From Pseudaeromonas paramecii (GTDB lineage Bacteria > Pseudomonadota > Gammaproteobacteria > Enterobacterales > Aeromonadaceae), in contig NZ_BAABFC010000003.1 of assembly GCF_039540575.1 (NCBI RefSeq), positions 62,001 to 126,000 of the forward strand: a stretch of DNA of 64,000 nucleotides. Reading direction: 5' to 3'. Shown here one piece after another: positions 1-7,740 of this stretch (its first letter is position 1; every line of letters starts with the position of its first letter). The position numbers and the translations under genes were made by a program. The notes beneath the pieces were generated by a model. The model was given only the letters and a program-made list of their open reading frames with translations. It was not told the origin of the DNA and made no database searches.

Positions 1-460
1 CCGTGCCGGGCGCCACCGGCTGCCAGGCACCCGCCAGCCAGACCTCCACCCCGGCACTCAGGGGCAGTATGTCCTCCACCACCCCGGCCAGGTGCGGCAC
101 CGAGCGGTACTCGCAGCCCACCGGCAACTCCACCAGCAGACACTCGCACCCCAGGGGACCGTCAAACGGCAGCAGGGTGGTGACCGCCACCCCCTCGCCC
201 AGCCGCCGCACCTCGCCCGGCCCCGCCGGCTCGGGCAGATCCCCCAGCAGGCTGGAGAAGGAGCAGGCCAGCCCGGCGGCGATCTTCCACAGGGTGACGA
301 CTGTGGGGCTGGACTCCCCCCGCTCTATCTGCCCCAGCATGGCCTTGCTGACCCCGCAGGCGGCCGAGAGCCGATCCAGACTCCAGCCCTGGGCGGTGCG
401 CAGCTGGCGCAGGCGATCGCCGATGCGCTGATTGAGTTCGGGCAGGGCAGCTTCGCTCAT
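1..460 (-). CDS. XRE-family regulator with cupin domain (SutR/YdcN-like), cut by window edge
   Basis: About 153 N-terminal residues are visible and the frame runs off the left edge. Residues 10-65 form an XRE helix-turn-helix, with the recognition region around SLDRLSAACGVSKAMLGQIE. The later part (GEGVAVTTLLPFDG, LPVGCEY) looks like the start of a small cupin fold, so this is an HTH-plus-cupin repressor of the SutR/YdcN type. The start is ATG at 460, preceded by AGGAG. It is divergent from a BenE-type transporter, the same pairing as ydcN-ydcO in E. coli, so it probably controls that transporter through the palindromes in the shared spacer. The function is inferred from architecture and context; the ligand is unknown. 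Confidence 0.85.
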   Translation of the reverse strand, partial: MSEAALPELNQRIGDRLRQLRTAQGWSLDRLSAACGVSKAMLGQIERGESSPTVVTLWKIAAGLACSFSSLLGDLPEPAGPGEVRRLGEGVAVTTLLPFDGPLGCECLLVELPVGCEYRSVPHLAGVVEDILPLSAGVEVWLAGAWQPVAPGT

Positions 461-470
461 GGCGTCTCCT

Positions 471-524
471 AAAAAACACATTGTGCGTAAAAAACACATT
501 GCGCGTAAAAAACACATTGTGCGC
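471..524. repeat. Three perfect-length 18-bp tandem repeats in the divergent regulator/transporter spacer
   Basis: The unit AAAAAACACATTGTGCGT occurs at 471-488, 489-506 (one T to C change) and 507-524 (last base C). Each unit ends in a TTGTGCG-like half-site matching the arms of the adjacent palindrome, so the array may be a row of operator half-sites at near two-turn spacing, or a slippage-prone tract. Confidence 0.85.
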
Positions 525-569
525 TATAGCGCACAGTCGAGGTTTGCGCCTATTATGCGCTATAACGCA
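518..569. promoter_or_regulatory. Two palindromic operator candidates for the XRE-cupin regulator
   Basis: Positions 518-535 are a perfect 18-bp palindrome with arms TGTGCGCTA/TAGCGCACA. Positions 556-569, TGCGCTATAACGCA, are a second palindrome sharing the TGCG-CTATA-CGCA core with one asymmetric pair. Two related palindromes between a divergent regulator and its likely target fit operators that control both promoters. Binding is inferred. Confidence 0.6.
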
Positions 570-595
570 CAACTGGCCCAAGCCCGGAGGCCGCC

Positions 596-1816
596 ATGTT
601 TTCCCTGTTACGTTCCTTGCGCCTGCATCATGTCAGCAGCGGCCTGGTGGCCGTGCTGGTGGGCTACACCAGCTCCGCCGCCCTCATCTTCCAGGCCGCC
701 CAGCAGGCGGGCGCCAGCCCGGCCCAGCTGGGCTCCTGGCTCGGCGCCCTGGGACTGGGCACCGGCCTCACCACCCTGGGGCTGTCGCTGCGCTACCGCA
801 CCCCCATACTCACCGCCTGGTCCACCCCGGGGGCGGCCCTGCTCATCAGCAGCCTGGCGGGCCTCTCCCTGGCCGAGGCGGTGGGGGCCTTCATCGTCAG
901 CTCCGCCCTCATCACCCTGGTGGGATTCAGCGGCCTGTTTGCCCGCCTGATGCATAGGCTGCCCCAGTCCCTGGCGGCGGCCATGCTGGGGGGGGTGCTG
1001 CTGGGCTTCTGTCTGGAGCTGTTCCGCGCCCTGCCCCAGGCCCCTTGGCTGGTGGGCAGCATGCTGCTGGGCTACTGGCTGCTCAAACCCCGCCTGCCAC
1101 GCTACGCCATCGGCCTGGTGCTGCTCATCGGTCTGGCGGTGGCCCTGGGCCAGGGGGATCTGGCCGGCGCCCAGCTGACGCTGGGCGGCCTGCACCTGGA
1201 ATGGGTCAGCCCGGCCTTCAGCTGGCACGCCTGCCTGGGGGTGGCCCTGCCGCTGTTTCTGGTGACCATGAGCTCGCAGAACCTGCCGGGGCTGGCCACC
1301 CTGCACGCCCACGGCTACCGGCCGCCGGTGTCGCCACTCATCGGCTGGACCGGGCTGGCGGGCCTGCTGCTGGCGCCCTTCGGCGGCTTCGCCCTCAACC
1401 TGGCGGCCATTACCGCCGCTTTGTGTATGGGCAAGGAGGCCGACCCCGAGCCGCACCGCCGCTATCTGGCCGCCTGCTGCGCCGGGGTCTTCTACCTGCT
1501 CACCGCCCTGCTGGGCAGCACTGTGGCCAGCCTGTTTGCCCTGCTGCCACGAGAGCTGATTGTGGCCATCGCCGGTCTGGCCCTGCTGGGCACGCTGGGG
1601 GGCAGCCTCAAGCAGGCGCTGGAGGTAGAATCCGAGCGTGAGGCAGCCCTCATCACCTTGCTGGTGACCGCCGCCGGGGTCAGTTTCTTTGGCATAGGCG
1701 CCCCCTTCTGGGGGCTGCTGGCCGGGGTGCTGACCGGCCTGTGCGCTCGTCGGGGCTGGCTGCCGTGGGGCCGCAAAGCGTTGCGGATGCCTGTGATGCC
1801 GAGCGCGGAATCCTGA
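596..1816 (+). CDS. BenE/YdcO-family membrane transporter
   Basis: A 406-residue, very hydrophobic protein with about 12 predicted membrane segments and the BenE-family pattern: small-residue-rich helices, a central SSQNLPGLATLHAHGY segment near residue 220-240, then PFGGFALNLAAITAALCMG. These transporters sit in the inner membrane and are annotated as benzoate/H+ symporters; the E. coli YdcO branch has no proven substrate. The start ATG at 596 follows a GGAGG sequence. The divergent XRE-cupin gene and palindromic spacer suggest paired regulation. No aromatic catabolism genes are nearby, so benzoate as substrate is doubtful. Confidence 0.85.
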   Translation: MFSLLRSLRLHHVSSGLVAVLVGYTSSAALIFQAAQQAGASPAQLGSWLGALGLGTGLTTLGLSLRYRTPILTAWSTPGAALLISSLAGLSLAEAVGAFIVSSALITLVGFSGLFARLMHRLPQSLAAAMLGGVLLGFCLELFRALPQAPWLVGSMLLGYWLLKPRLPRYAIGLVLLIGLAVALGQGDLAGAQLTLGGLHLEWVSPAFSWHACLGVALPLFLVTMSSQNLPGLATLHAHGYRPPVSPLIGWTGLAGLLLAPFGGFALNLAAITAALCMGKEADPEPHRRYLAACCAGVFYLLTALLGSTVASLFALLPRELIVAIAGLALLGTLGGSLKQALEVESEREAALITLLVTAAGVSFFGIGAPFWGLLAGVLTGLCARRGWLPWGRKALRMPVMPSAES

Positions 1817-1936
1817 TGAGAAAGAAACAATACTGACGACACGGGAGGCACCCACCACAGATTAAGAGCATCGGCACCACCTTGCGCCCAACCACACAAC
1901 GATAAAAACGAACAACGCAAGTGATAAGGTTTTGGC

Positions 1937-3532
1937 ATGGAACGATGGAAACACTACAAATGGCTGTTGACGTTGGGCACCGCCCTGCTGGGCATAGGCC
2001 TGTCTCTTTACGTCTACCAGATGCAACTGGCCCGTGAACGGACAGAAACCCTGGCCCATTGGCAGCGGGATGCCAACGAACAGCATCTGCGGGCCGCCCT
2101 GCTGTTTAGCCGCGCCCCCCCAGTATTACGCGCCTTTGCGGCGCTGTTCGAAGTCTCAGACTCGGTGACCCGGGCCGAATTTCGCCAGTATGCCGATCGC
2201 CTGCTGCGGCAAGAGCCGGATATCGCCGCCATCCTCTGGACGCCCTATGTCCAGCCACCACAGCGCGCCGCCCTGGAACAGCAGTATCGATCCCTCAACG
2301 CCGCGCCATTCGGCCTGTTCGATGTGGATCCGCAAGAGAAGCGGCCCGTTCGCGCCCCCCTTCGCCCCTTTTATCTGCCCATACTGTTCGCCTACCCCGA
2401 GACAAATGTCACCCAACTGTTAGGACTGGATGTGCAGGGCCGGCCGCAAAATGCGGCCCTGCGTATGGGCCTGATGCAGACAGGCCAGATGGCCACCACC
2501 CCTGTGTTCCCGGATATCCTGATGCCGTCGGGCGCCCGCTCGGTGGCGGTCTACCACGCCATCCGCCACCAGACCGACCAAGGGGAGCAGGGGGACTTCA
2601 TGGGCTTCCTCATCATGCTGCTGACACCGGAGACCCTGCTGCGCACCAAATTTGGCAGCCCGGCCCAGAGCCGTTTCTTTGTTCGCCTGCTGGATCAGGA
2701 CGATGACCTGCGTCAGTTGGCCATCAACCGCCCCGATGAGGATCTGGGCCGCCCCGTCACCGCTTTGTTTCGCTACCCCCTGGCCATGCCCGGCAGAAAC
2801 TGGCAGATGGAGATCTACAGCCGCGCCCCCCTGCCGGTCAGTCGGTCCAGCCTGCTGACCCTGGCCTGCATGCTGTTGCTGAGTGGCCTGGCCAGCTTCT
2901 ATGTAGAAAGAGGATTGGCCCGCCAGATCCGCCTCAAGGCGCGAACCCTGACCCTGGAGGCCCAGCGGCAGGAACTCAGACGCATGGCCCATGTGGACAG
3001 CCTGACCGGGCTGCTCAACCGGCGGCGGCTGCACGACGAGCTGGTATTGCGGCTGGCCCAGGCGATACCGGGACGGGAACTGGCCCTCTGCATGCTGGAT
3101 ATCGACAACTTCAAGCAGGTCAACGACATCATGGGACATGCCTGCGGCGACCAGCTGCTGATCGCTATCGCCCAGCAGCTACGCCCGCTGATCCGGCCAC
3201 AAGATCTCCTGGCGCGGCTGGGCGGCGATGAGTTTGTGATTGTCTTTCCCATCCGGCAGGCGCCGGATGAGATACTGCCGGTGGTGCATCAGATCCTGCG
3301 GCTCATCCCGAGGGTCGGTCAGCAGATCACCCAGGGCCAGGTGGCCATCAGCGGCAGCCTAGGCCTCAGCCTGTCCAGCCCGGATAACCGCGACTATGGC
3401 CGCCTGTTGCATCAGGCGGATCTGGCCATGTATCAGGCCAAGAAGCGGGGCAAAAACACCTATTGCCTCTATCAGGAAGGCGTCGACGAGCAACGAACGG
3501 ATGAGGCCGATCCCCCCACGCAGGCGAACTGA
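1937..3532 (+). CDS. Membrane diguanylate cyclase, CHASE sensor plus GGDEF
   Basis: 531 residues. An N-terminal membrane helix (about 8-27) is followed by a periplasmic CHASE-type domain (about 45-290), a second helix near residue 298-318, a short linker helix and a GGDEF domain (about 345-510). The catalytic motif GGDEF is intact at about residue 429. The metal and substrate residues in LDIDNFKQVND are present, and an RPQD I-site lies five residues before GGDEF, so the enzyme should make c-di-GMP from GTP and be product-inhibited. The CHASE ligand is unknown. It is a single gene with an AT-rich upstream spacer (1817-1936). Confidence 0.9.
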   Translation: MERWKHYKWLLTLGTALLGIGLSLYVYQMQLARERTETLAHWQRDANEQHLRAALLFSRAPPVLRAFAALFEVSDSVTRAEFRQYADRLLRQEPDIAAILWTPYVQPPQRAALEQQYRSLNAAPFGLFDVDPQEKRPVRAPLRPFYLPILFAYPETNVTQLLGLDVQGRPQNAALRMGLMQTGQMATTPVFPDILMPSGARSVAVYHAIRHQTDQGEQGDFMGFLIMLLTPETLLRTKFGSPAQSRFFVRLLDQDDDLRQLAINRPDEDLGRPVTALFRYPLAMPGRNWQMEIYSRAPLPVSRSSLLTLACMLLLSGLASFYVERGLARQIRLKARTLTLEAQRQELRRMAHVDSLTGLLNRRRLHDELVLRLAQAIPGRELALCMLDIDNFKQVNDIMGHACGDQLLIAIAQQLRPLIRPQDLLARLGGDEFVIVFPIRQAPDEILPVVHQILRLIPRVGQQITQGQVAISGSLGLSLSSPDNRDYGRLLHQADLAMYQAKKRGKNTYCLYQEGVDEQRTDEADPPTQAN

Positions 3533-3662
3533 CCCTTGAGGGGCGTTACCGACGTAAATGCAAAGGGCGCACGGCGGATAACACCGCGCTGCCGGGCTGC
3601 ACTATCGATCTCACCGGATACCGCAGGCCGTCGGCTCTTTTCATGCAAGGGGGCGCCCCGGC

Positions 3663-4520
3663 TCAGTCCGACGCGTCAGGCGCCTGCCGGCGGGCCAGGC
3701 GGGCCAGCGCCTCGGCCTCCACGGACTGGATCTCGTCCAGTACGGCGGCTAAGTCCACCGCCTGGGTGGGCTCGGCAAACTGGCCGGTCAACCGCACCTG
3801 TTCGGTGAGATCCCCTGCCTCATAGTGGGCCCAGATCTCCTGGGCGTAACGGCTGCCCCGTAACTCGGGAGCGAACTGGCCGTAAAATTGACTCAGGTTG
3901 TCCACATCCCGCACCAGCATGTCCTTGGCGTGGTTGTTGGCGGCGGCGTGCACCACCTGAGGCAGATCGATGATCACCGGGCCCACGGCATCCCGCAACA
4001 CATTGAATTCCGACAGATCGCCATGCACCAGACCGGCACAGAGCATCCGCACCACGTAGTTCATCAGGGTGGCATGATCCTGACGGGCCTGCTCCGCCTC
4101 GAAGCTGAGATCGCTCAACCGGGGCGCGACCTGGCCGGCACCGTCGGTGATCAGCTCCATCAGCAGCACGCCGTCAAAGCAGCCGTAGGGCTGGGGCACC
4201 CGCACCCCCGCCGCCGCCAGCCGGTAGAGGGCATCCACCTCGGCGTGTTGCCAGTGGGATTCCTGCTGCTGCCGCCCAAACTTGGAGCCCTTCTCCATGG
4301 CCCGGGCGCTGCGACTGTTGCGCACCTTGCGCCCCTCCCGGTAATGCACCGCCTGCTTGAAACTGCGGGTGGTCACATCCTTGTAGACCTTGGCACAGCG
4401 CAGCTGCTCACCGCAGCGCACCACGTAAACGTCGGCCTCTTTGCCGCTCTTGAGGCGGCGCACCACCTCGTCCACCAAACCGTCGTCCATCAGGGGTTGT
4501 AGGGGTAAGGGTGTTTTCAT
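3663..4520 (-). CDS. RIO-type serine/threonine protein kinase
   Basis: 285 residues. The nucleotide loop LKSGKEADVYVV is near residue 25-36, a catalytic-loop motif HGDLSEFN is near 170-177, and the metal-binding IIDLPQ is near 187-192, all in RIO1-like form. Bacterial RIO kinases are soluble and have poorly known substrates. The spacer before the start carries a 15-bp palindrome. The flavoprotein gene lies 58 bp upstream on the same strand, so co-transcription is possible. The 130 bp downstream (3533-3662) hold nothing I recognise. Confidence 0.88.
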   Translation of the reverse strand: MKTPLPLQPLMDDGLVDEVVRRLKSGKEADVYVVRCGEQLRCAKVYKDVTTRSFKQAVHYREGRKVRNSRSARAMEKGSKFGRQQQESHWQHAEVDALYRLAAAGVRVPQPYGCFDGVLLMELITDGAGQVAPRLSDLSFEAEQARQDHATLMNYVVRMLCAGLVHGDLSEFNVLRDAVGPVIIDLPQVVHAAANNHAKDMLVRDVDNLSQFYGQFAPELRGSRYAQEIWAHYEAGDLTEQVRLTGQFAEPTQAVDLAAVLDEIQSVEAEALARLARRQAPDASD

Positions 4521-4563
4521 GCCGCCCGATCACCTCGTCGTTGGCTATTAAAATCCGCTGAAG

Positions 4564-4578
4564 ACCAAGTCACTTGGT
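4564..4578. repeat. 15-bp perfect palindrome between flavoprotein stop and RIO kinase gene
   Basis: ACCAAGT-C-ACTTGGT, with 7-bp arms and a one-base centre, lies immediately after the flavoprotein stop codon and upstream of the RIO kinase start. It has no U-tract, so it is not a normal terminator; it could be an operator or an mRNA processing hairpin. Confidence 0.55.
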
Positions 4579-5769
4579 TCATACAAACTGCCCTGCCACC
4601 CAGCCAGAGCTCCAGCACCACTGGAAGTTGAAGCCGCCCAGCCAGCCGGTGACGTCCATCACCTCACCGATGAAGTAGAGGCCGGGCACCGCCTTGGCCT
4701 CCATGGTCTTGGAGGAGAGGGCGTCGGTATCCACCCCGCCCAGGGTCACCTCGGCGGTACGATAACCTTCGGTGCCGTTGGGCAGCAGGCGCCAGTTGGT
4801 GAGCAGCTGCACCAGGCTGGCCAGCTCACCATGGCCATATTGCCGCATGGGCTTGTTGGCAAACCCGCTGCGCTCCAGCAGCTTCTCCACCAGCCGCTTG
4901 GGCAGCAGACGGCCCAGGCAGGTCTTGAGCTCGGCGGCGCCGTGCTGCAGTTGCCAGTTCACCAGCAGGGCGGGCACGTCCTGCCCCGGCAACCAGTTGA
5001 TCCGCACCGCTTGCCCCGCCTGCCAGTAGGAGGAGATCTGCAGCACCGCCGGCCCGGAGATGCCGCGGTGGGTAAACAGCAGCGCCTCGGAGAACGTCTG
5101 GCCATCTTCGGCGGTGAGGGTCACCGGCAGGCTGATGCCCGACAGTTCGGCGAAGTCGTCCTTATCCTGGGTGTGCAGGGTGAAGGGCACCAGGCCCGCC
5201 CGGGTGGGCCGCACCGGCAGGCCGAACTGCTCCGCCAGCCGGTAGCCAAAGGGGGTGGCTCCCAGCTTGGGCAGCGACAGGCCGCCGGTGGCCACCACCA
5301 GCGACTGGCAGGCCAGCTCACCCCGGCTGGTGTGCAGCACGAACCGCTCCTCGTCCCCCGCCCCCTGGGCCACCGACAAGATCTCGGTGCGCAGCTGAAG
5401 GGTGACGCCGGCCCAATCGCACTCGGTCTGCAGCACCCGCACTATCTCCTTGGCGGAGTCGGTGCAGAACAGCTGGCCGTGATCCCGCTCCTCGTACTCC
5501 ACGCCATGGCGCTCCACCAACTCGATGAAGTCCTGAGCCCGGTAGCGGGCCAGCGCGGACTTGGTGAAATGCGGATTGGCACACAGGTAGGCGTGGGGCC
5601 CGGCCAAGCGGTTGGTGAAGTTGCAGCGGCCACCACCGCTGATGAGGATCTTGCGGCCCGGCTGCTTGGCGTTATCCAGCACCAGCACCCGCCGGCCACG
5701 GTAGCCGGCCTGGGCCGCGCACATGAGGCCGGCCGCCCCCGCCCCGATAATGATCACATCCCACCGCAT
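4579..5769 (-). CDS. NAD(P)/FAD-dependent oxidoreductase, BaiN/YhiN (HI0933) family
   Basis: 396 residues from ATG at 5769, chosen because AGGAG lies nine bases upstream and the Rossmann motif IIIGAGAAGLMCA then starts at residue 5; a longer in-frame extension to 5841 lacks a good ribosome site. The family signature GRKILISGGGRCNFTN is near residue 38-53, and the C-terminal TLGGVDTDAL and GEVMDVTGWLGGFNFQWCWSSG complete the FAD domain. The soluble flavoprotein family has few characterised members, and the physiological substrate is not evident from context. Confidence 0.9.
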   Translation of the reverse strand: MRWDVIIIGAGAAGLMCAAQAGYRGRRVLVLDNAKQPGRKILISGGGRCNFTNRLAGPHAYLCANPHFTKSALARYRAQDFIELVERHGVEYEERDHGQLFCTDSAKEIVRVLQTECDWAGVTLQLRTEILSVAQGAGDEERFVLHTSRGELACQSLVVATGGLSLPKLGATPFGYRLAEQFGLPVRPTRAGLVPFTLHTQDKDDFAELSGISLPVTLTAEDGQTFSEALLFTHRGISGPAVLQISSYWQAGQAVRINWLPGQDVPALLVNWQLQHGAAELKTCLGRLLPKRLVEKLLERSGFANKPMRQYGHGELASLVQLLTNWRLLPNGTEGYRTAEVTLGGVDTDALSSKTMEAKAVPGLYFIGEVMDVTGWLGGFNFQWCWSSGWVAGQFV

Positions 5770-6072
5770 AGCCGCTCCTGCCGTATAAAAGGGCGCCATT
5801 GTACTGGCCCAGGCCGGCGGGATCACCCCGCGCGCAGACAAAACAAAGGGGAGCGGCTAGAGCGGCTCCCCAAAGGTGTTTAGCAAAGATGCTTTTTGAA
5901 ATGGTGGGCGTCCTTGCAACACCCGAGACCAGCCTACCCAGAGCCGCAGCGGCAGACAACCCCTGGCGAGAAAAAAACCAATTTGGCCGGACCGCCAGCC
6001 TGACACCTGAGTCACAAGTCTGTCAGCGTACCCTGCTATAGTGGAGCAGATGTGACTCAACGGAGAACGACC
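5770..6072. other. Spacer between flavoprotein and uspA with a hairpin
   Basis: The spacer contains a GC-rich hairpin at about 5850-5873 (arms GGGGAGC and GCTCCCC), upstream of the flavoprotein gene, and the uspA promoter near its right end. No open frame with coding character was seen. Confidence 0.5.
6034..6042 (+). promoter_or_regulatory. Extended -10 promoter element of uspA
   Basis: TGCTATAGT matches the extended -10 pattern TGnTATAAT with one change and sits 31 bp before the uspA start. No convincing -35 is visible, as expected for extended -10 promoters. Confidence 0.45.
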
Positions 6073-6504
6073 ATGTCTGACCTCTATCAACACATTCTTG
6101 TTGCCCTGGATCTGGATGAAGAACACACCCGCGTGCTGGACAAGGCCGTCGCCCTGGCCCGCTGTCACCATGCCAAGCTGTCGGTGATCCATGTCGACAT
6201 CAAGCTGCAGGATCTCTATACCGAGATGATCGCCCTGGACATCGACAGCATGCAGGACAAGGTGCTGGCGGATGCCAACGAGCGGCTGGACCAGGTGCTC
6301 AAGGCTACCGACTACCCCATCGAGAAGCGGCTGGTGATCTGCGGTGACCTGTGCAGCAAAGTCAACGAGGCGGTGAGCGAATACGGCATCGATCTGCTGG
6401 TCTGTGGCCATCATCAGACCTTCTGGAGCCTGCTCACCTCCTCCGCCCGTCAGCTGATGAACAGCGTCTCCTGCGATCTGCTGGTGATGCCGTTGCCGGA
6501 GTAA
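6073..6504 (+). CDS. uspA: Universal stress protein A
   Basis: 143 residues, close to the 144 of E. coli UspA, with similarity along the whole length: QHILVALDLDEEH at the N terminus, LSVIHVDIKLQDLYT in the middle, and CGHHQTFWSLLTSSARQLMN near the C terminus. UspA is a small cytoplasmic dimer made under growth arrest and stress. Start ATG at 6073 is chosen because GGAGA lies seven bases upstream and homology begins there. It lacks the GxxGxS ATP-binding pattern of the UspFG class, as usual for UspA. Confidence 0.93.
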   Translation: MSDLYQHILVALDLDEEHTRVLDKAVALARCHHAKLSVIHVDIKLQDLYTEMIALDIDSMQDKVLADANERLDQVLKATDYPIEKRLVICGDLCSKVNEAVSEYGIDLLVCGHHQTFWSLLTSSARQLMNSVSCDLLVMPLPE

Positions 6505-6598
6505 TCTCCCTGGCGAAAATGCCACCACCACTGGCTTGATCTGCCCACCATCTTGGGCTTAATTAGGAGCAGCCCACAGACGCAACAAGGAGATGCCG

Positions 6599-6781
6599 AT
6601 GACAGGGTTCAACGCAGGTACGGACGACGAGGATTGGGACGAGGACGAGCTCGAAGAGCAAGAGGGCCTCGAGGATTGGGATGACGACGACGAGGACGAC
6701 GACGACTTCTGGGAAGAGGACGAAGAGTTCGGCGGTGGTCTCGATTACGACGACGATGATGACGACGACGATGAGAACTGA
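6599..6781 (+). CDS. Extremely acidic 60-residue protein of unknown function
   Basis: Sixty residues, mostly Asp and Glu in runs (DDDDEDDDDFW, YDDDDDDDDEN), with aromatic residues spaced between them. The start is ATG 6599 because AAGGAG occupies 6587-6592; the ATG at 6593 would touch the ribosome site. A strong terminator follows at once, so this is a compact independent gene and not random low complexity. Such proteins can act as nucleic-acid mimics, histone-like-protein baits or cation buffers, but nothing here selects among these. I do not recognise the family with certainty. Confidence 0.75.
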   Translation: MTGFNAGTDDEDWDEDELEEQEGLEDWDDDDEDDDDFWEEDEEFGGGLDYDDDDDDDDEN

Positions 6782-6795
6782 GGTCGTCCCCATGG

Positions 6796-6825
6796 CGGGC
6801 ATGCCCAACCGGCATGCCCGTTTTA
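6796..6825 (+). terminator. Intrinsic terminator after the acidic protein gene
   Basis: A perfect 10-bp stem (CGGGCATGCC/GGCATGCCCG) with a five-base loop is followed by TTTTA. Confidence 0.85.
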
Positions 6826-6832
6826 TTGGCTC

Positions 6833-7327
6833 ATGACCCGCGCCAGCGACTTCTATGCCGGACTGGCCTGCGATCATGCCGGCCGCAGTCTGGCCTTTAT
6901 CCTGGCCCAGAGCGACGCCTGGCTAGAGAGCCAGCACGACTACATTCAGTGGCTGTTTCCCCTGCCTGAGCCCAGCCCGGTCAACCCCCAGGCCCCCTTA
7001 CTCGACCCGCAGGAGGCCGCCCGGTTTTGCGCCGACCACCAATTGCAGGCGCGGCTGCTCACCGCCCTGGATCGCATGCTGCACTGCTACGGCCTGCAGC
7101 GCCAGCACGACGGCCTGGTGGCGGATCCCCTGCACCTCGGGCTCATTCAACCCTGGTGTCACTGGCAGGATCATAATCAGCTGCGCCTGACCCGCATGCT
7201 GCGTTGCCTGCAAGCCTGCGGCCTCGTCCAGCCAGCCCACCAGCTGCAAGACTTCCTGCTGCGCGAGGGCACCGGCCGGGTCAACCCCACCACCCTGACC
7301 TACTGGCGACAGGCCCTCACCGCCTGA
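6833..7327 (+). CDS. Opioid growth factor receptor-like (OGFr_N) domain protein
   Basis: 164 residues. The hallmark of the OGFr conserved region, HDYIQWLFPLPEPSPVNP, lies at about residue 35-52, followed by a helical region with FCADHQLQARLLTALDRML. This domain was named from a vertebrate receptor but is common as a stand-alone soluble bacterial protein with no known activity. The gene begins just after the terminator of the acidic protein and has only a weak ribosome site, so its promoter is unclear. The family call is good; the function is unknown. Confidence 0.75.
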   Translation: MTRASDFYAGLACDHAGRSLAFILAQSDAWLESQHDYIQWLFPLPEPSPVNPQAPLLDPQEAARFCADHQLQARLLTALDRMLHCYGLQRQHDGLVADPLHLGLIQPWCHWQDHNQLRLTRMLRCLQACGLVQPAHQLQDFLLREGTGRVNPTTLTYWRQALTA

Positions 7328-7447
7328 AAACCCTCTCAGGCCGAACACGGGATCCCCCCTCGGGGTATGAAAACGAATTCATTTTAAAATCAACCGTTTT
7401 CAGAAAAATAATGCTTGATCCACCTCACACTCTGGCTAATATCGAAC

Positions 7448-7461
7448 GTGACAGAGGTCAC
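7448..7461. promoter_or_regulatory. CRP-like binding site upstream of a 34-residue gene
   Basis: GTGA-N6-TCAC (with flanking A at 7462) matches the CRP half-site pair. A possible promoter (TTGATC, 16-bp spacer, TAATAT) lies just upstream, at about 7414-7441. That would place the CRP site near or after the transcription start, a position more typical of repression. The AT-rich tract 7370-7410 contrasts with the GC-rich surroundings. Confidence 0.5.
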
Positions 7462-7481
7462 ATAAACCAACGAGGTGCATC

Positions 7482-7586
7482 ATGAAAAATCTGTATAAGA
7501 ACCTGAGCAGTCTGCTGGCCCGCAAGGAAGAAAACGCCCGTCTGGCCCCCGCCACCCGCGACTACTTCTTCAGCTACCAGCGCTAA
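7482..7586 (+). CDS. 34-residue basic small protein of unknown function
   Basis: The frame encodes 34 residues (MKNLYKNLSSLLARKEENAR followed by LAPATRDYFFSYQR). The start ATG at 7482 has GAGGTG six bases upstream. The composition is that of a real short protein: an amphipathic N-terminal helix, then an aromatic tail. It is preceded by an AT-rich promoter region and a CRP-like site. A GC hairpin (7663-7680) follows but lacks a U-tract. I do not recognise a family. Confidence 0.65.
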   Translation: MKNLYKNLSSLLARKEENARLAPATRDYFFSYQR

Positions 7587-7740
7587 CTCCCCACCTCATC
7601 CGTCAGGATGCCAAGGGGATCTCCACCCCGCCCTGCCTTCGGGCAGACCCCAATCCCAGACCGGCCCCGGTAACGGGGCCCACTCTCCCGGCCCAACCCA
7701 TGGTATAAGGGACGCCTGTCCCACCGTCCTGGTTCATTCC

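Noticed and set aside
6593..6598. Upstream ATG as start of the acidic protein
   Set aside because: It abuts the AAGGAG ribosome site with no spacing; ATG 6599 has a six-base spacing.
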